Assembly: GCA_937996625.1 (NCBI GenBank)
Contig: CALKVA010000011.1
Coordinates: 5,857 to 69,856, forward strand
Length of the DNA stretch: 64,000 nucleotides
Direction of reading: 5' to 3'
Origin: UBA5951 sp009936885
GTDB lineage: Bacteria; Pseudomonadota; Alphaproteobacteria; Puniceispirillales; Puniceispirillaceae
Shown: piece by piece, positions 34,123 to 43,140 of the stretch
How the letters are laid out: each line of letters starts with the position of its first letter
How positions within the stretch are numbered: position 1 is the stretch's first letter
Notes under the pieces: model-generated
Told to the model about the DNA's origin: nothing
Database searches by the model: none
Seen by the model: only the letters and a program-made list of their open reading frames with translations
Program-made: the position numbers and the translations under genes

Positions 34123-34548
34123 CTAGGCACTTTTTGAAATCAATTTATCTAAACGCATTTCGCTGTCTCGAAGAAGCTCAAGGATTTTATCGCCGTCATC
34201 TGATGCAACACTTTTCTGTTCTGCTGAAAGCAATTTATTCTCTTGTTTTTCATCCAGCAGATGAACTGCTTCCAGTTTATTATCAGCCGATCCAGTATTT
34301 TTTAAATGAGACTTTAATACTTTTTGAGCCCCTTTAATGGTATACCCTTCATTATATAATAATTCTCGTATTGAAGAGAGAACCTCAATATCTTCTGAGC
34401 GATAATAACGCCTACCACCGCTTCGTTTTATGGGCTTGACTTGGGTGAATTTTGTTTCCCAAAATCGTAGCACGTGTGATGGAACGTCGATTAATTTTGA
34501 TACTTCAGAGATAGTCTTATATGCACTAACCGATTTCTCAGCTGTCAT
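34123..34548 (-). CDS. MerR-family transcriptional regulator
   Basis: 141 residues. The winged helix (about 10-80) has YKTISEVSKLIDVPSHVLRFWETKF and GGRRYYRSEDIEVL, the MerR DNA-binding signature. The C-terminal part is acidic and coiled-coil-like without metal-binding Cys. This gene directly follows ihfA in many alphaproteobacteria. Its ATG overlaps the ihfA stop (ATGA), so it is translated with it. The regulated targets are unknown. Confidence 0.92.
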   Translation of the reverse strand: MTAEKSVSAYKTISEVSKLIDVPSHVLRFWETKFTQVKPIKRSGGRRYYRSEDIEVLSSIRELLYNEGYTIKGAQKVLKSHLKNTGSADNKLEAVHLLDEKQENKLLSAEQKSVASDDGDKILELLRDSEMRLDKLISKSA

Positions 34549-34832
34549 TTGTTAACTCTTTGGCGCAAAGATATCGAAGGATGAAACGATAACACACGGC
34601 GAGGTGTTATTCGTGCCTCAATACCTGTTTTAGGATTTCTTCCTATACGCTCTGTCTTAGAGCGCACACTGAAAGTGCCAAATGAAGATAGTTTAACATT
34701 TTCACCTTTAACGAAACAATCAGTCATTTTTTCAAGCACATCCTCCACCAATTGTGAAGACTCATTTCTGGAAAGACCAACTTCCAGATGTACGGCTTGT
34801 GCAAGATCAGAACGTGTTAAAGTTTTACTCAT
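34545..34832 (-). CDS. ihfA: Integration host factor alpha subunit
   Basis: 95 residues. LTRSDLAQAVHLEVGLSRNESSQLVEDVL and GENVKLSSFGTFSVRSKTERIGRNPKTG match IhfA, including the DNA-bending arm (RNPKTGIEARITPRRVLSF) with the intercalating Pro. IHF bends DNA with IhfB at sites in promoters and replication regions. It lies between fabH and the MerR gene in the order usual for the class. Confidence 0.95.
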   Translation of the reverse strand: MSKTLTRSDLAQAVHLEVGLSRNESSQLVEDVLEKMTDCFVKGENVKLSSFGTFSVRSKTERIGRNPKTGIEARITPRRVLSFHPSISLRQRVNK

Positions 34833-34909
34833 AGTAAAAATCTATCATCGTCGAGATAGCAAGTCAACACTCTGAAACAATTGCTTTAATTATCAAATGA
34901 AGAAGTCTG

Positions 34910-35884
34910 CTAAACAGGTCTGCCATATCTTACAAGGCTGGCCCCCCAACTAAGTCCACCTCCTATTGCTTCCAGAGCTAACAAATGACCTGATTTGATC
35001 TTTCCGCTTTCTACACCTGAGGTAAGAGCAAGCGGGATTGACGCAGCTGATGTGTTGGCATGATGGGAAACAGTTTTAATAACTTTTTCATCTGGCAAGT
35101 TAAGTTTCTTCTGCATCGCATTGATAATTCTAATATTTGCTTGATGCGGAACTAGCCAATCAATATCGTCCGATGTTAAATTTGATATATGCAAAACCTC
35201 ATCCATTGCAGCTGCTAGCTTTTCAACTGCGTGTTTAAAGACGTCACGGCCCTGCATTTTGACATGCCCAATAGTGCCCGTACTCGAAACGCCGCCATCA
35301 ACATATAATATATCTTTATATCGACCATCAGAGTGAAGGGTATTTGCTATGATACCATAACCTTCTTCACTTTTTTCTGCTTGTAATACAACAGCCCCCG
35401 CCCCATCGCCAAACAAAACGCAGGTTGATCTATCTCTCCAATCGAGTAGCTTGGTAAATGTTTCTGCCCCTATGACCAATGTATTGCTACCCTGTCCTGC
35501 TGACATTAATCCGTTCGCTACTGAAAGAGCATACACAAAACCAGCACAAACCGCCTGAACATCAAATGCAAACGCATTGAGCGCGCCTAGCTTTTCTTGG
35601 ACTATGGTAGCTGTTGCTGGAAAGGTACAATCAGGTGTAGTGGTTGCTACAATAATACAATCAATATCTAATATATTGAGCCCTGATGATAGCAAAGCCT
35701 GATTGGCAGCTTTAACGGCAAGGTCAGATGTAAGTTCTTCTGGATTAGCCTTTCTTCTTGAAATAATTCCAGTGCGTTGTCTAATCCAATTATCATCTGT
35801 ATCTACAAACTTACTCAAATCATCATTGGTAAGAATTGTTTCAGGCAGATAGGCGCCAACACCAGTCATCAATATTTGTTTCAT
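34910..35884 (-). CDS. fabH: 3-oxoacyl-ACP synthase III (KAS III)
   Basis: 324 residues. The Cys-His-Asn triad is intact: QAVCAGFVYAL (Cys), WLVPHQANIRI (His) and SHHANTSAASIPLAL (Asn). GDGAGAVVLQ and GGGLSWGA are the family's glycine turns. It starts fatty-acid synthesis by joining acetyl-CoA and malonyl-ACP. It is 11 bases after plsX, making a lipid-synthesis pair. Confidence 0.96.
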   Translation of the reverse strand: MKQILMTGVGAYLPETILTNDDLSKFVDTDDNWIRQRTGIISRRKANPEELTSDLAVKAANQALLSSGLNILDIDCIIVATTTPDCTFPATATIVQEKLGALNAFAFDVQAVCAGFVYALSVANGLMSAGQGSNTLVIGAETFTKLLDWRDRSTCVLFGDGAGAVVLQAEKSEEGYGIIANTLHSDGRYKDILYVDGGVSSTGTIGHVKMQGRDVFKHAVEKLAAAMDEVLHISNLTSDDIDWLVPHQANIRIINAMQKKLNLPDEKVIKTVSHHANTSAASIPLALTSGVESGKIKSGHLLALEAIGGGLSWGASLVRYGRPV

Positions 35885-35895
35885 ATGTTTATTTT

Positions 35896-36930
35896 CTATT
35901 CTGCTTTACTTTGAATGACTTTTTCAGCTGCAGAAATAGAGTCATTCACTTTAGGTATAAACTCATGCTCAACTAAATCACAGGCTACCTCAATTGCATT
36001 TGAAAAACCAACAGAGTCAGCCCCACCATGAGATTTAACACAAATACCATTTAATCCCAATAAAATTGCACCATTATAATATCGCGGATCTACGGTCTTT
36101 CTCATTTTCATGAAGGCTGCTCTTGAAAGCAAAAAACCAATTCTGCTTAGATAGGAGCTCCGAAATGCCTGCCTTAAATGATGCATAAAGAACTTAGCGG
36201 TGCCTTCCGCTGTTTTAAGAGCAACATTACCTGTAAATCCGTCTGTAACAATTACATCTGTATCACCAGCTACAATGTCAGAGCCTTCAATAAAACCAAC
36301 ATAGTTTAAATTCAGAGTTTCATCAGACAAGCTAATGCCAGCGCGCCTTAAGTAATCAAAACCTTTCTGGTCTTCCTCGCCAACATTTAAAATACCAACA
36401 GATGGATTATTCATACCAGTGATTGCAGAACAAAAAGACGCGCCCATTATACCAAATTGAACAAGATTGCGCTCATCAACCTCGATATTAGCGCCCAGAT
36501 CGAGCATACAGCACAACCCTCTCATTGTCGGAAGAAACCCAGCAATAGCAGGGCGTGTTACCCCATTTATCATTCGCAATTGGAGTTTGGAAATAGCCAT
36601 TAATGCCCCAGTATTTCCTGCAGAAACAATAGCATCCGCATTATCACTCGCCACTTCGTTAACAGCAAGCCACATTGAGGTTTTTTTGCCATGCCGCAGG
36701 GCCTGTGCCGGTCTTGCGTCTGGTGCCACCATATCCTCAGCATGTATTATTTTTGCATCACTTAGATTTTTGTATTTCTTTATAAGAGGTTTTATTTTTT
36801 GATCGTCACCAATAAAAATTAATTCAAGATTAGGGTGACGCTTACGTGCCATGCTTGCTCCTGAAACAACAATATCCGGGGCATCATCTCCCCCCATAGC
36901 ATCTAACGCAATTCTGATATTCAACGACAC
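35896..36930 (-). CDS. plsX: Phosphate acyltransferase
   Basis: 344 residues. RIALDAMGGDDAP, VSAGNTGALMA, DLGANIEVDERNLVQFG and NVGEEDQKG match PlsX, which forms acyl-phosphate from acyl-ACP for phospholipid synthesis. It lies between the yceD-like gene and fabH, the standard arrangement. Confidence 0.96.
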   Translation of the reverse strand: MSLNIRIALDAMGGDDAPDIVVSGASMARKRHPNLELIFIGDDQKIKPLIKKYKNLSDAKIIHAEDMVAPDARPAQALRHGKKTSMWLAVNEVASDNADAIVSAGNTGALMAISKLQLRMINGVTRPAIAGFLPTMRGLCCMLDLGANIEVDERNLVQFGIMGASFCSAITGMNNPSVGILNVGEEDQKGFDYLRRAGISLSDETLNLNYVGFIEGSDIVAGDTDVIVTDGFTGNVALKTAEGTAKFFMHHLRQAFRSSYLSRIGFLLSRAAFMKMRKTVDPRYYNGAILLGLNGICVKSHGGADSVGFSNAIEVACDLVEHEFIPKVNDSISAAEKVIQSKAE

Positions 36931-36974
36931 TTGGTAACACTCCTAATCTTGCGAATAACAAGAAACCATATAGT

Positions 36975-37487
36975 TTACTTTTTTAAACTAGAAAGCTTGG
37001 CAAATGGATGCTCATCCTTATTATCGCCACCAAAAACATGAACCTCTGGCGTATTTTTTCGTTTTGGGAAGGAATCTGCTTCAACCCCAATGGTTTGCGC
37101 TATTAACTCACCAACCTGTAATATATTTGTCTCAAGAACTTCAACATTAGCAGCATTAACATCAATCTCAGCTATATGCCCCTCTTGCTCATTTTGTAGA
37201 ACATATCTTTCTTCTAACGTTATATCCAGTTTTTCTTTCACAGGCTGGCCAGTGGCAACACATGCTTGGATTACTTGGGCAACTAGGGTGCCTGTTAACT
37301 CCCAGCAATCTTTCGAAATTTTTTTTATATTTGCTGATATAGTAACACCGCTAACATCAACAAAATTAAACCTTTCTTGTATAAATCGACATCCATCATC
37401 ATCAAGAGTGCCAGATAAAGTCATTAACGGTTTACCACGATCTATAAGATATAAGTCGATATTTTTGTCTAATGTAAAATTCTGCAT
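36975..37487 (-). CDS. YceD/DUF177 family protein
   Basis: 170 residues. The conserved core VAQVIQACVATGQPVKEKLDITLEERYV with its Cys, and the later IDVNAANVEVLETNILQVGELIAQTIG, match DUF177. In many bacteria this gene is next to rpmF and is tied to 23S rRNA metabolism or large-subunit assembly. Here rpmF is not adjacent; the order DUF177-plsX-fabH-ihfA follows the alphaproteobacterial pattern. Confidence 0.9.
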   Translation of the reverse strand: MQNFTLDKNIDLYLIDRGKPLMTLSGTLDDDGCRFIQERFNFVDVSGVTISANIKKISKDCWELTGTLVAQVIQACVATGQPVKEKLDITLEERYVLQNEQEGHIAEIDVNAANVEVLETNILQVGELIAQTIGVEADSFPKRKNTPEVHVFGGDNKDEHPFAKLSSLKK

Positions 37488-37506
37488 ACCCTATCTCGCT
37501 CGACAT

Positions 37507-38091
37507 CTAACGTTGACTACCAAGGCAGGTGGCAATAAATTCATTCATATTAAAATCCTCTGAAATTAAATATTCTGCTTCCAGAATTGTCATTTGCTCA
37601 TAAAAATTAAATACAAATTGCGTAATGTTACTATCTTCTTTAACACTACCCGCTTTCCTATATAAATTCCTAGAAAGTGTATCTGCAAGCATGGTTGCAT
37701 CCTTATTCTCCACACTCTGTGAGTATTTTGTTAGCCTTCCCATAAAACTCTCTGACATGACTTTAACACGCTTGCCAACCCCTAAATCTCCTGCACCCAT
37801 CTCGCGTAATGTTAAATCAATGTCTTTGAACATCGTATCGAACAAATTTTGACTGAATTGCTTCGTTTTTTCAATGTCTTGACTAAGTTTTTGCATATAA
37901 ATACTCATCACGAGACACAACATATCAAAACGTCCATCAAAGGTATCAGCAACCTCAAATTCAGTATAAAATTCTTGTCTTCTGCTCGCTTCCAAACATT
38001 TGTAATATGCTTTCTTGTGGGGGTCTAACCGTGTTTTTTGAGAACCAAAAAAAACACCCGCTATTTTTTGACGAAACGTGTTAGCAATCAT
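37507..38091 (-). CDS. Ubiquinol-cytochrome c chaperone (CBP3 family)
   Basis: 194 residues. HKAYYKCLEASRRQEFYTEFEVADTFDGRFDMLCLVMSIYM, LFDTMFKDIDLTLREMGAGDLGVGKRVKVM and LSRNLY are the signatures of the CBP3/UQCC1 family. The mitochondrial relative aids cytochrome b synthesis and bc1 assembly. It is commonly found beside bamE and DUF177 in this class. No signal peptide, so it works in the cytosol. Confidence 0.92.
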   Translation of the reverse strand: MIANTFRQKIAGVFFGSQKTRLDPHKKAYYKCLEASRRQEFYTEFEVADTFDGRFDMLCLVMSIYMQKLSQDIEKTKQFSQNLFDTMFKDIDLTLREMGAGDLGVGKRVKVMSESFMGRLTKYSQSVENKDATMLADTLSRNLYRKAGSVKEDSNITQFVFNFYEQMTILEAEYLISEDFNMNEFIATCLGSQR

Positions 38092-38177
38092 AATTCATTC
38101 CTGTAATATGTTGACCTTAGCTACCAGAATAGGCATTGATTAACAACGTTATTAGCAAATTAAGCAGGATACAATAA

Positions 38178-38705
38178 ATGAACCATGAAATGATGCAGAA
38201 TAATTTTTTCATCAGATATTTGAGTAACATTAGTAAAATAACCTTGAAATACACTCACATTATGAGGAATTTCCAGCAGTTGATTTCAGGTGCCATTTGT
38301 GTATTTGCATTGCTGTTCTTGATATCATGCGCGGCTCAAGAAACAACTCATGGTAATCAGATAGACGCTATTGATATTGATAAAATCCAGATAGGGAGCA
38401 CACTTAAATCAGAGCTTCAAATCATTTTAGGCCCCCCTAGTTTTGAGGGCAGTTTTGTCTCGAAAAAAATATATTATTCATATGTTAAACGACAATCACC
38501 TCTGGGTAGGAAAGCGGTCATAAATTCAAGTGACTTATATGCTTTTGAATTTGATGATAATGACATTCTTCTAAATATGACTAAGATCACAAAACTACCA
38601 AACTCGGTTGATTATGAAACAGAAAAGACAACGGCGCCTGGGGTTCAACTTGGCATTTTAGAGCAAATATTTTTCAACCTTAGAAGAAGACAAAATACAG
38701 AATAG
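38178..38705 (+). CDS. bamE: Outer-membrane assembly lipoprotein BamE
   Basis: 175 residues from ATG 38178 (AGGA 8 bases upstream). A start at Met29 (38262) would give a more normal lipoprotein signal (MRNFQQLISGAICVFALLFLISC) but lacks a clear ribosome site. The SmpA/OmlA domain has IDKIQIGSTLKSELQIILGPPS and YSYV, with the conserved Gly-Pro-Pro. BamE is a part of the BAM complex that inserts beta-barrel proteins. It diverges from the CBP3 chaperone. Confidence 0.9.
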   Translation: MNHEMMQNNFFIRYLSNISKITLKYTHIMRNFQQLISGAICVFALLFLISCAAQETTHGNQIDAIDIDKIQIGSTLKSELQIILGPPSFEGSFVSKKIYYSYVKRQSPLGRKAVINSSDLYAFEFDDNDILLNMTKITKLPNSVDYETEKTTAPGVQLGILEQIFFNLRRRQNTE

Positions 38706-38753
38706 AATATTAAATTTCAATAATGACATAGCCTAATGCAGTTGTGAAATTAG

Positions 38754-39242
38754 CTATGAAGCACCCATCTCATTAGCTCTTAGAAGCCGCGCCGCTTTAT
38801 CTAATACTGCATTAACAAAAGATACATCGCTATTATAGGCATCTGCTATACTTGAAAATTCTTTAATTACCACTTTGGCGGGCGTGTGTGGGATATGTTT
38901 AAGCTCACAAATTGCCACCTGAAGAATTGTATAATCTGCTTTTGATAATCTCTCGAGTTTCCAGCTTTCGCCTAAGGATGAAGAAATAATATCATCTATG
39001 AGCTGTTTATGTAACTCACACCCCAATACGAGTTGCTGAAAATAGGCATTATCGATTTCTTTTACTTGCATGTCATTTGCCACATCAGTAGCATAATGCA
39101 TTAGAAATTCAGATATAGATGATTGCAAATCAGCACTGACAAATAAATGCTGAAAATTCAACTGCACTGCTGCAATGCGCGCCCCACTTCTTTGACGCAT
39201 TGGCATGGGATGTTTCTTTTGGCTTGATAGCATATTACTCAT
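38754..39242 (-). CDS. nusB: Transcription antitermination factor NusB
   Basis: 162 residues. RSGARIAAVQLNFQHLF near the N-terminus and ADYTILQVAICELKHIPHTPAKVVIKEFSSIADAYNSDVSFVNAVLDKAAR near the C-terminus are NusB hallmarks. It binds boxA RNA with NusE in rRNA antitermination. Its ATG overlaps the ribH stop by 4 bases, so it is translationally coupled to the riboflavin genes. Confidence 0.95.
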   Translation of the reverse strand: MSNMLSSQKKHPMPMRQRSGARIAAVQLNFQHLFVSADLQSSISEFLMHYATDVANDMQVKEIDNAYFQQLVLGCELHKQLIDDIISSSLGESWKLERLSKADYTILQVAICELKHIPHTPAKVVIKEFSSIADAYNSDVSFVNAVLDKAARLLRANEMGAS

Positions 39243-39667
39243 TTTATGTAGCGCTCTTTTATGGAATGCATTTTAATAGCGGCGAGCGCTGCTTCGCCCC
39301 CTTTATCTTTGTCAGAGACACGCGCACGTGCCCATGCCTGCTCTTTATTCTCAACCGTAATGATTCCATTTCCAATCGCAAGATGCCTCTCACAGGAAAG
39401 CTGCATCAGCCCTCTTGCAGACTCATTACTAACAGTATCATAATGTGACGTCTCTCCTCTTATAACACATCCAAGCGCTATAAAACCCGCATAAGAGCCT
39501 GTATGTGCAGCCATCGCAACAGCGGTTGGAATCTCTAATGCGCCAGGCACTTCAAGACGCTCATATTCGAGCTTATTTAATGCCAATTGCTGAATTGCGC
39601 CATCAACAAGGGCATCTAAAATATCATTATAAAATCTTGCTTCAATAATAAGAAATTTTTTGCTCAT
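39239..39667 (-). CDS. ribH: 6,7-dimethyl-8-ribityllumazine synthase
   Basis: 142 residues. IEARFYNDILDALVDGA, VPGALEIPTAVAMAA and GCVIRGETSHYDTVSNESARGLMQLS cover the active site, including the catalytic His in SHYD. It joins the RibA-derived pyrimidine with the RibB-derived butanone phosphate. Part of the nusB-ribH-ribB-ribE-ribD cluster. Confidence 0.96.
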   Translation of the reverse strand: MSKKFLIIEARFYNDILDALVDGAIQQLALNKLEYERLEVPGALEIPTAVAMAAHTGSYAGFIALGCVIRGETSHYDTVSNESARGLMQLSCERHLAIGNGIITVENKEQAWARARVSDKDKGGEAALAAIKMHSIKERYIK

Positions 39668-39693
39668 CTCTGTCCCTTTTTAATATGGATGCC

Positions 39694-40821
39694 TTATTCT
39701 ACTGAAATCGGTTCCCACCCAGAAATAGTAAGACCATATCCTTCAAGCGCAATTACATTCGGCCGTGAATTGGTTAAAAGGATCATGTCATGAATATCAA
39801 GGTCGCTCAGGATTTGGGCTCCAACGCCGTAATCCCGAAGCTCAGGGCTAACTGTTTTATCTTGCTCTACCCCAACTCTAGATGCAGCAAGATGAAATTT
39901 ACTGCTGGAGTTTGCCTCTCGTAACAAGACAATAAGGCCCCTGCCTTTCTCCGCAATCATATTCATGGCCTTGTGCAATTCTCCAAATGAACGATGCTGA
40001 TTTGTTTCTCCTAATACATCAACCATCATATCAAGTGCGTGCATTCTTACCAATACAGGCTCAGAGGTTAGTAAATCACCTTTCAATAAAGCAATATGCT
40101 CTAGGCCAGTTATGTCATTACGGTAGACCATCATGCGCCAAGACCCGCCAAAGTTTGAATTAATGACCGTTTCAGATATTCTGGATACAAGCGTCTCATT
40201 ACGCCTGCGCCATGCAATTAACTCAGCGATTGCCCCGATTTTTAAATCATGTTTTTTAGCAAAAGTAACCAAGTCAGGTAATCTTGCCATACTTCCATCA
40301 TCATTCATTATCTCACAGATAACCCCGCTTGCATTAGCGCTTGCAGCCTTGGCAATATCAATTACCGCCTCCGTATGCCCTGCCCTCACCAATGTGCCTC
40401 CTGCACGAGCAACTAGCGGGAAGATATGCCCTGGGGTTGTGATATCATTAATTGTGGCATCAGGCTTGATTGCTACATTTATAGTATGGGATCTATCATG
40501 TGCAGAAATCCCTGTAGTAACCCCCTCCCTTGCTTCGATTGAGGTGGTAAACGCAGTGGAATGGCGCGATTCATTTCTCTGTTCCATAAGGCTTAAACCA
40601 AGCTCATCTGACTTCTCACGCGTGAGTGCAAGGCAGATCAAGCCTCTACCATGAGTAGCCATAAAGTTGATAGCCTCTGGCGTTGCATATTCGCCAATAA
40701 CGCATAAATCACCTTCATTTTCTCTATCTTGATCATCTACAAGAATAAACAGCCTTCCAGCTGCGGCGTCAGCTATCACATCCTCAATCGGATCAATACC
40801 TACTGCGTTTAAATCTGACAC
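39694..40821 (-). CDS. ribB: 3,4-dihydroxy-2-butanone 4-phosphate synthase with degenerate GTP cyclohydrolase II domain (RibBX type)
   Basis: 375 residues from GTG 40821. The RibB half (1-205) is intact: DDQDRENEGDL, HGRGLICLAL, TTGISAHDRSHT and GHTEAVID. The C-terminal RibA-like half lacks the zinc Cys triplet (HALDMMVDVLGE at 261-272 in place of HSECLTGDVFGS..RCDC) and the RQEGRGIGL segment, while DYGVGAQIL remains. Such RibBX proteins make butanone phosphate only. Therefore GTP cyclohydrolase II must be supplied elsewhere. The leader has a tandem-duplicated ribosome site. Confidence 0.93.
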   Translation of the reverse strand: MSDLNAVGIDPIEDVIADAAAGRLFILVDDQDRENEGDLCVIGEYATPEAINFMATHGRGLICLALTREKSDELGLSLMEQRNESRHSTAFTTSIEAREGVTTGISAHDRSHTINVAIKPDATINDITTPGHIFPLVARAGGTLVRAGHTEAVIDIAKAASANASGVICEIMNDDGSMARLPDLVTFAKKHDLKIGAIAELIAWRRRNETLVSRISETVINSNFGGSWRMMVYRNDITGLEHIALLKGDLLTSEPVLVRMHALDMMVDVLGETNQHRSFGELHKAMNMIAEKGRGLIVLLREANSSSKFHLAASRVGVEQDKTVSPELRDYGVGAQILSDLDIHDMILLTNSRPNVIALEGYGLTISGWEPISVE

Positions 40822-40825
40822 AATT

Positions 40826-40858
40826 TAATTCCTTTGGTTAATTCCTTTGGTTAGTTCC
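40826..40858. repeat. 13-base tandem repeat duplicating the ribB ribosome site
   Basis: TAATTCCTTTGGT occurs twice in a row (40826-40838, 40839-40851), with a partial third unit. On the minus strand each unit carries AAAGGAATTA, so two Shine-Dalgarno-like sites precede the GTG start of ribB. Confidence 0.8.
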
Positions 40859-40897
40859 ATAAGTATATTAAAATGAGGTGTTAGCTCTATGGTTTTA

Positions 40898-41491
40898 TTA
40901 GTTTTTTTGGGTTTCAAGCATCCTTGCAACATAGCGAGCTAACATATCAATTTCAAGGTTTACTGTATCACCAACCATACGATTTCCAAGAGTTGTTTCC
41001 TGCCAGGTGTGTGCAATAATATTTACATCAAAGCTGTTCTTCGCTACGGAATTTACGGTTAATGATATTCCATCAATACTAACAGAACCTTTACTTGCAA
41101 TTAGACCATTTACAGTATCATCTATTTCAAAGCGAATTTGATGGGAATCTTTTTCAGGTTTGATATCTGTAATAGTTGCAATACCATCCACATGCCCAGA
41201 TACGATATGGCCACCAAGCTCATCCCCCATTCGAAGCGCTCTCTCCAGATTGATTTTTGTTCCAATTTGCCAACTTTGCAGCGTGGTAACGGATAATGTT
41301 TCCATTGAAGCGGCCACGTCAAAATAATTATCGTCTCGTTCAATAACGGTCAGGCAGATGCCTGAACAAGCGACAGACGCGCCAATCGTAATTTCGGTTT
41401 TTTCCCAATTGGTTTTGATTCTCAAGCGCCAATCCCCTTGCTTATCCAAGGATACTAACTCACCAATATCTGTAATGATGCCTGTAAACAT
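40898..41491 (-). CDS. ribE: Riboflavin synthase alpha chain
   Basis: 197 residues. MFTGIITDIGEL, SVACSGICLTVI, GDELGGHIVSGHVDG and SKGSVSIDGISLTVN show the two lumazine-binding domains (1-95 and 96-195). It dismutates two lumazines to riboflavin. Together with ribD, ribB and ribH it gives all but the GTP cyclohydrolase step in this cluster. Confidence 0.96.
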   Translation of the reverse strand: MFTGIITDIGELVSLDKQGDWRLRIKTNWEKTEITIGASVACSGICLTVIERDDNYFDVAASMETLSVTTLQSWQIGTKINLERALRMGDELGGHIVSGHVDGIATITDIKPEKDSHQIRFEIDDTVNGLIASKGSVSIDGISLTVNSVAKNSFDVNIIAHTWQETTLGNRMVGDTVNLEIDMLARYVARMLETQKN

Positions 41492-41500
41492 TCTGAATTT

Positions 41501-42637
41501 CTATTTTTTCCAAATTTTAACACTATCTTCAGCAAGATTAAATTGCTTAGATACTACATAAGGCGGTGGTGGCGAAAATACTACCGATTGTTCTGTATTT
41601 ACAATAGATAATCCAATTTCCATTTTCAGTGGGCTGATTATTTGTATAAATTCGTCAGCAAGCTTAGCCGACAAAACAGCTTCTAATAATCGCGGTCCAG
41701 CCTCGACTAATAGGTGACCCTGACCCTGTTGGAGTAAAGCTTTTAAAATAGACTCTAACCTGTAATTTTCATTCATAATTACCAGCTGAATATTATCTTT
41801 TTTTTGCCTTTGATACACCCAATGTGTGGGGTCTGGTTTGTTTTGACAAACGATGATTAATGGATGTATATCACTTGTTTGTACAAGCAAACTTTTTTCT
41901 AAAAGCTCAAAATCTCTGTCTAGCACTATCCGTGTTGTTGGATGTTTAAACCCTTCAATTCTAGCTGTTAGGCGCGGGTTATCCACAAGCGCTGTTTTCT
42001 GGCTAATCAATACAGCATCTACTCTGCTTCTCAAATCATGTACATATGCAGACGAAACCTGATTTGATATTTGGCCTCCCTTTCCTCTTGCCTTACTCAC
42101 AAAGCCATCAAGACTATGTGCTATTTTCACCGTAATATAAGGCATTGCGTTTAAGGCAGGCTCCAGACCATCTAGCGTTAATTTTTTTCTTGCCAAGAAA
42201 GAGGGTATAGTATCAGCAACTTCCCTACCCAACACATTAATTTCAACGCAAATGCCAGCTTGTCTTAGCTGCTCTATACCCTGACCATTCACGCGGGTAT
42301 CGGGGTCAATAATGCCTACAACCACTCTTTTAATGCCAGCTTCGATAATAGCGATTGAGCATGGCATTGTTTTTCCAAAATGAGAACAAGGCTCTAACGT
42401 AACATATAAGGTAGCTTGATTAGCGTTAGTTCCTGCTTTTTCTAATGCTACCTGTTCAGCATGCGGGCGCCCGCCTGCTTGTGTATTTCCAGAAGCACAC
42501 AGATTACCATCCGCATCAATAATAACACAGCCAACATTTGGATTTTCTGAGGTAAGCCCCTGAGCTTTATTGCTTAATGCGATAGCACATCTCATCCAGT
42601 GAGCATCGATCGCATCCAATGATGAAGCCTGTTTCAC
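41501..42637 (-). CDS. ribD: Bifunctional riboflavin deaminase/reductase
   Basis: 378 residues. The deaminase half (1-150) has zinc motif HAEQVAL and PCSHFGKTMPC. The reductase half (150-378) has ITVKIAHSLDGFVS and VEAGPRLLEAVL. It deaminates and reduces the pyrimidine intermediate. The ATG overlaps the nrdR stop by 4 bases. Confidence 0.95.
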   Translation of the reverse strand: MKQASSLDAIDAHWMRCAIALSNKAQGLTSENPNVGCVIIDADGNLCASGNTQAGGRPHAEQVALEKAGTNANQATLYVTLEPCSHFGKTMPCSIAIIEAGIKRVVVGIIDPDTRVNGQGIEQLRQAGICVEINVLGREVADTIPSFLARKKLTLDGLEPALNAMPYITVKIAHSLDGFVSKARGKGGQISNQVSSAYVHDLRSRVDAVLISQKTALVDNPRLTARIEGFKHPTTRIVLDRDFELLEKSLLVQTSDIHPLIIVCQNKPDPTHWVYQRQKKDNIQLVIMNENYRLESILKALLQQGQGHLLVEAGPRLLEAVLSAKLADEFIQIISPLKMEIGLSIVNTEQSVVFSPPPPYVVSKQFNLAEDSVKIWKK

Positions 42638-43083
42638 TTTTGAAGCTCATTCACAAATTCTTCAAAATCTTGAGGATCTGCGAAATTGCGATAAACAGAT
42701 GCGTATCTAACATATCCTACCTTATCAAGTTTGGACAAGGCCTTCATAACAAGCGAGCCTATATACTCAGACGCAACATCAGGCTCACCCGTGGATTCAA
42801 GTTTTTTTACTATCTCATTGATTTCTTGATCTATTCTATCAGGTTCAATATCTCTTTTGCGTAACGCAATTTTGAATGATTTTGCCAATTTGTCTCTGTC
42901 AAATAATGCTTTGCTGCCATCTCTTTTAATGACAGAAACTTCACGCAATTGCACCCGCTCGAAGGTTGTAAAACGCGCATCGCAACTATTACATTGCCGG
43001 CGCCTTCTAATCGCGGTTCCATCTTCTGATGGGCGAGAATCCTTTACTTGCGTATCTTCTGATTTACAAAATGGACATAACAT
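42634..43083 (-). CDS. nrdR: Ribonucleotide reductase repressor NrdR
   Basis: 149 residues from ATG 43083 (AGGG upstream); a TTG three codons earlier is a less likely start. The zinc ribbon has MLCPFC...CNSCDARFTTFER, and the ATP-cone domain has VIKRDGSKALFDRDKLAKSF. It represses nrd genes in response to dATP/ATP. Its place between glyA and ribD is conserved in alphaproteobacteria. Confidence 0.96.
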   Translation of the reverse strand: MLCPFCKSEDTQVKDSRPSEDGTAIRRRRQCNSCDARFTTFERVQLREVSVIKRDGSKALFDRDKLAKSFKIALRKRDIEPDRIDQEINEIVKKLESTGEPDVASEYIGSLVMKALSKLDKVGYVRYASVYRNFADPQDFEEFVNELQK

Positions 43084-43140
43084 CTCAAACAACCCTGCAT
43101 TAAATTTATTATCTAGGAGACTTTAGCGCTAACCATCCCC

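Noticed and set aside
37090..37563. 157-codon plus-strand frame over the yceD-like gene
   Set aside because: Antisense shadow of a recognised family member (DUF177).
38727..38758. Inverted repeat between bamE and nusB as a bidirectional terminator
   Set aside because: The arms match (CATAGC..TAAT/ATTAGCTATG) but there is no T-run on either side.
40133..40654. 173-codon plus-strand frame over ribB
   Set aside because: Antisense to the intact RibB domain; no homology seen.
40822..40897. FMN riboswitch upstream of the riboflavin genes
   Set aside because: The gaps between rib genes are too short and lack the conserved RFN element; the genes seem to be constitutive parts of a longer operon.
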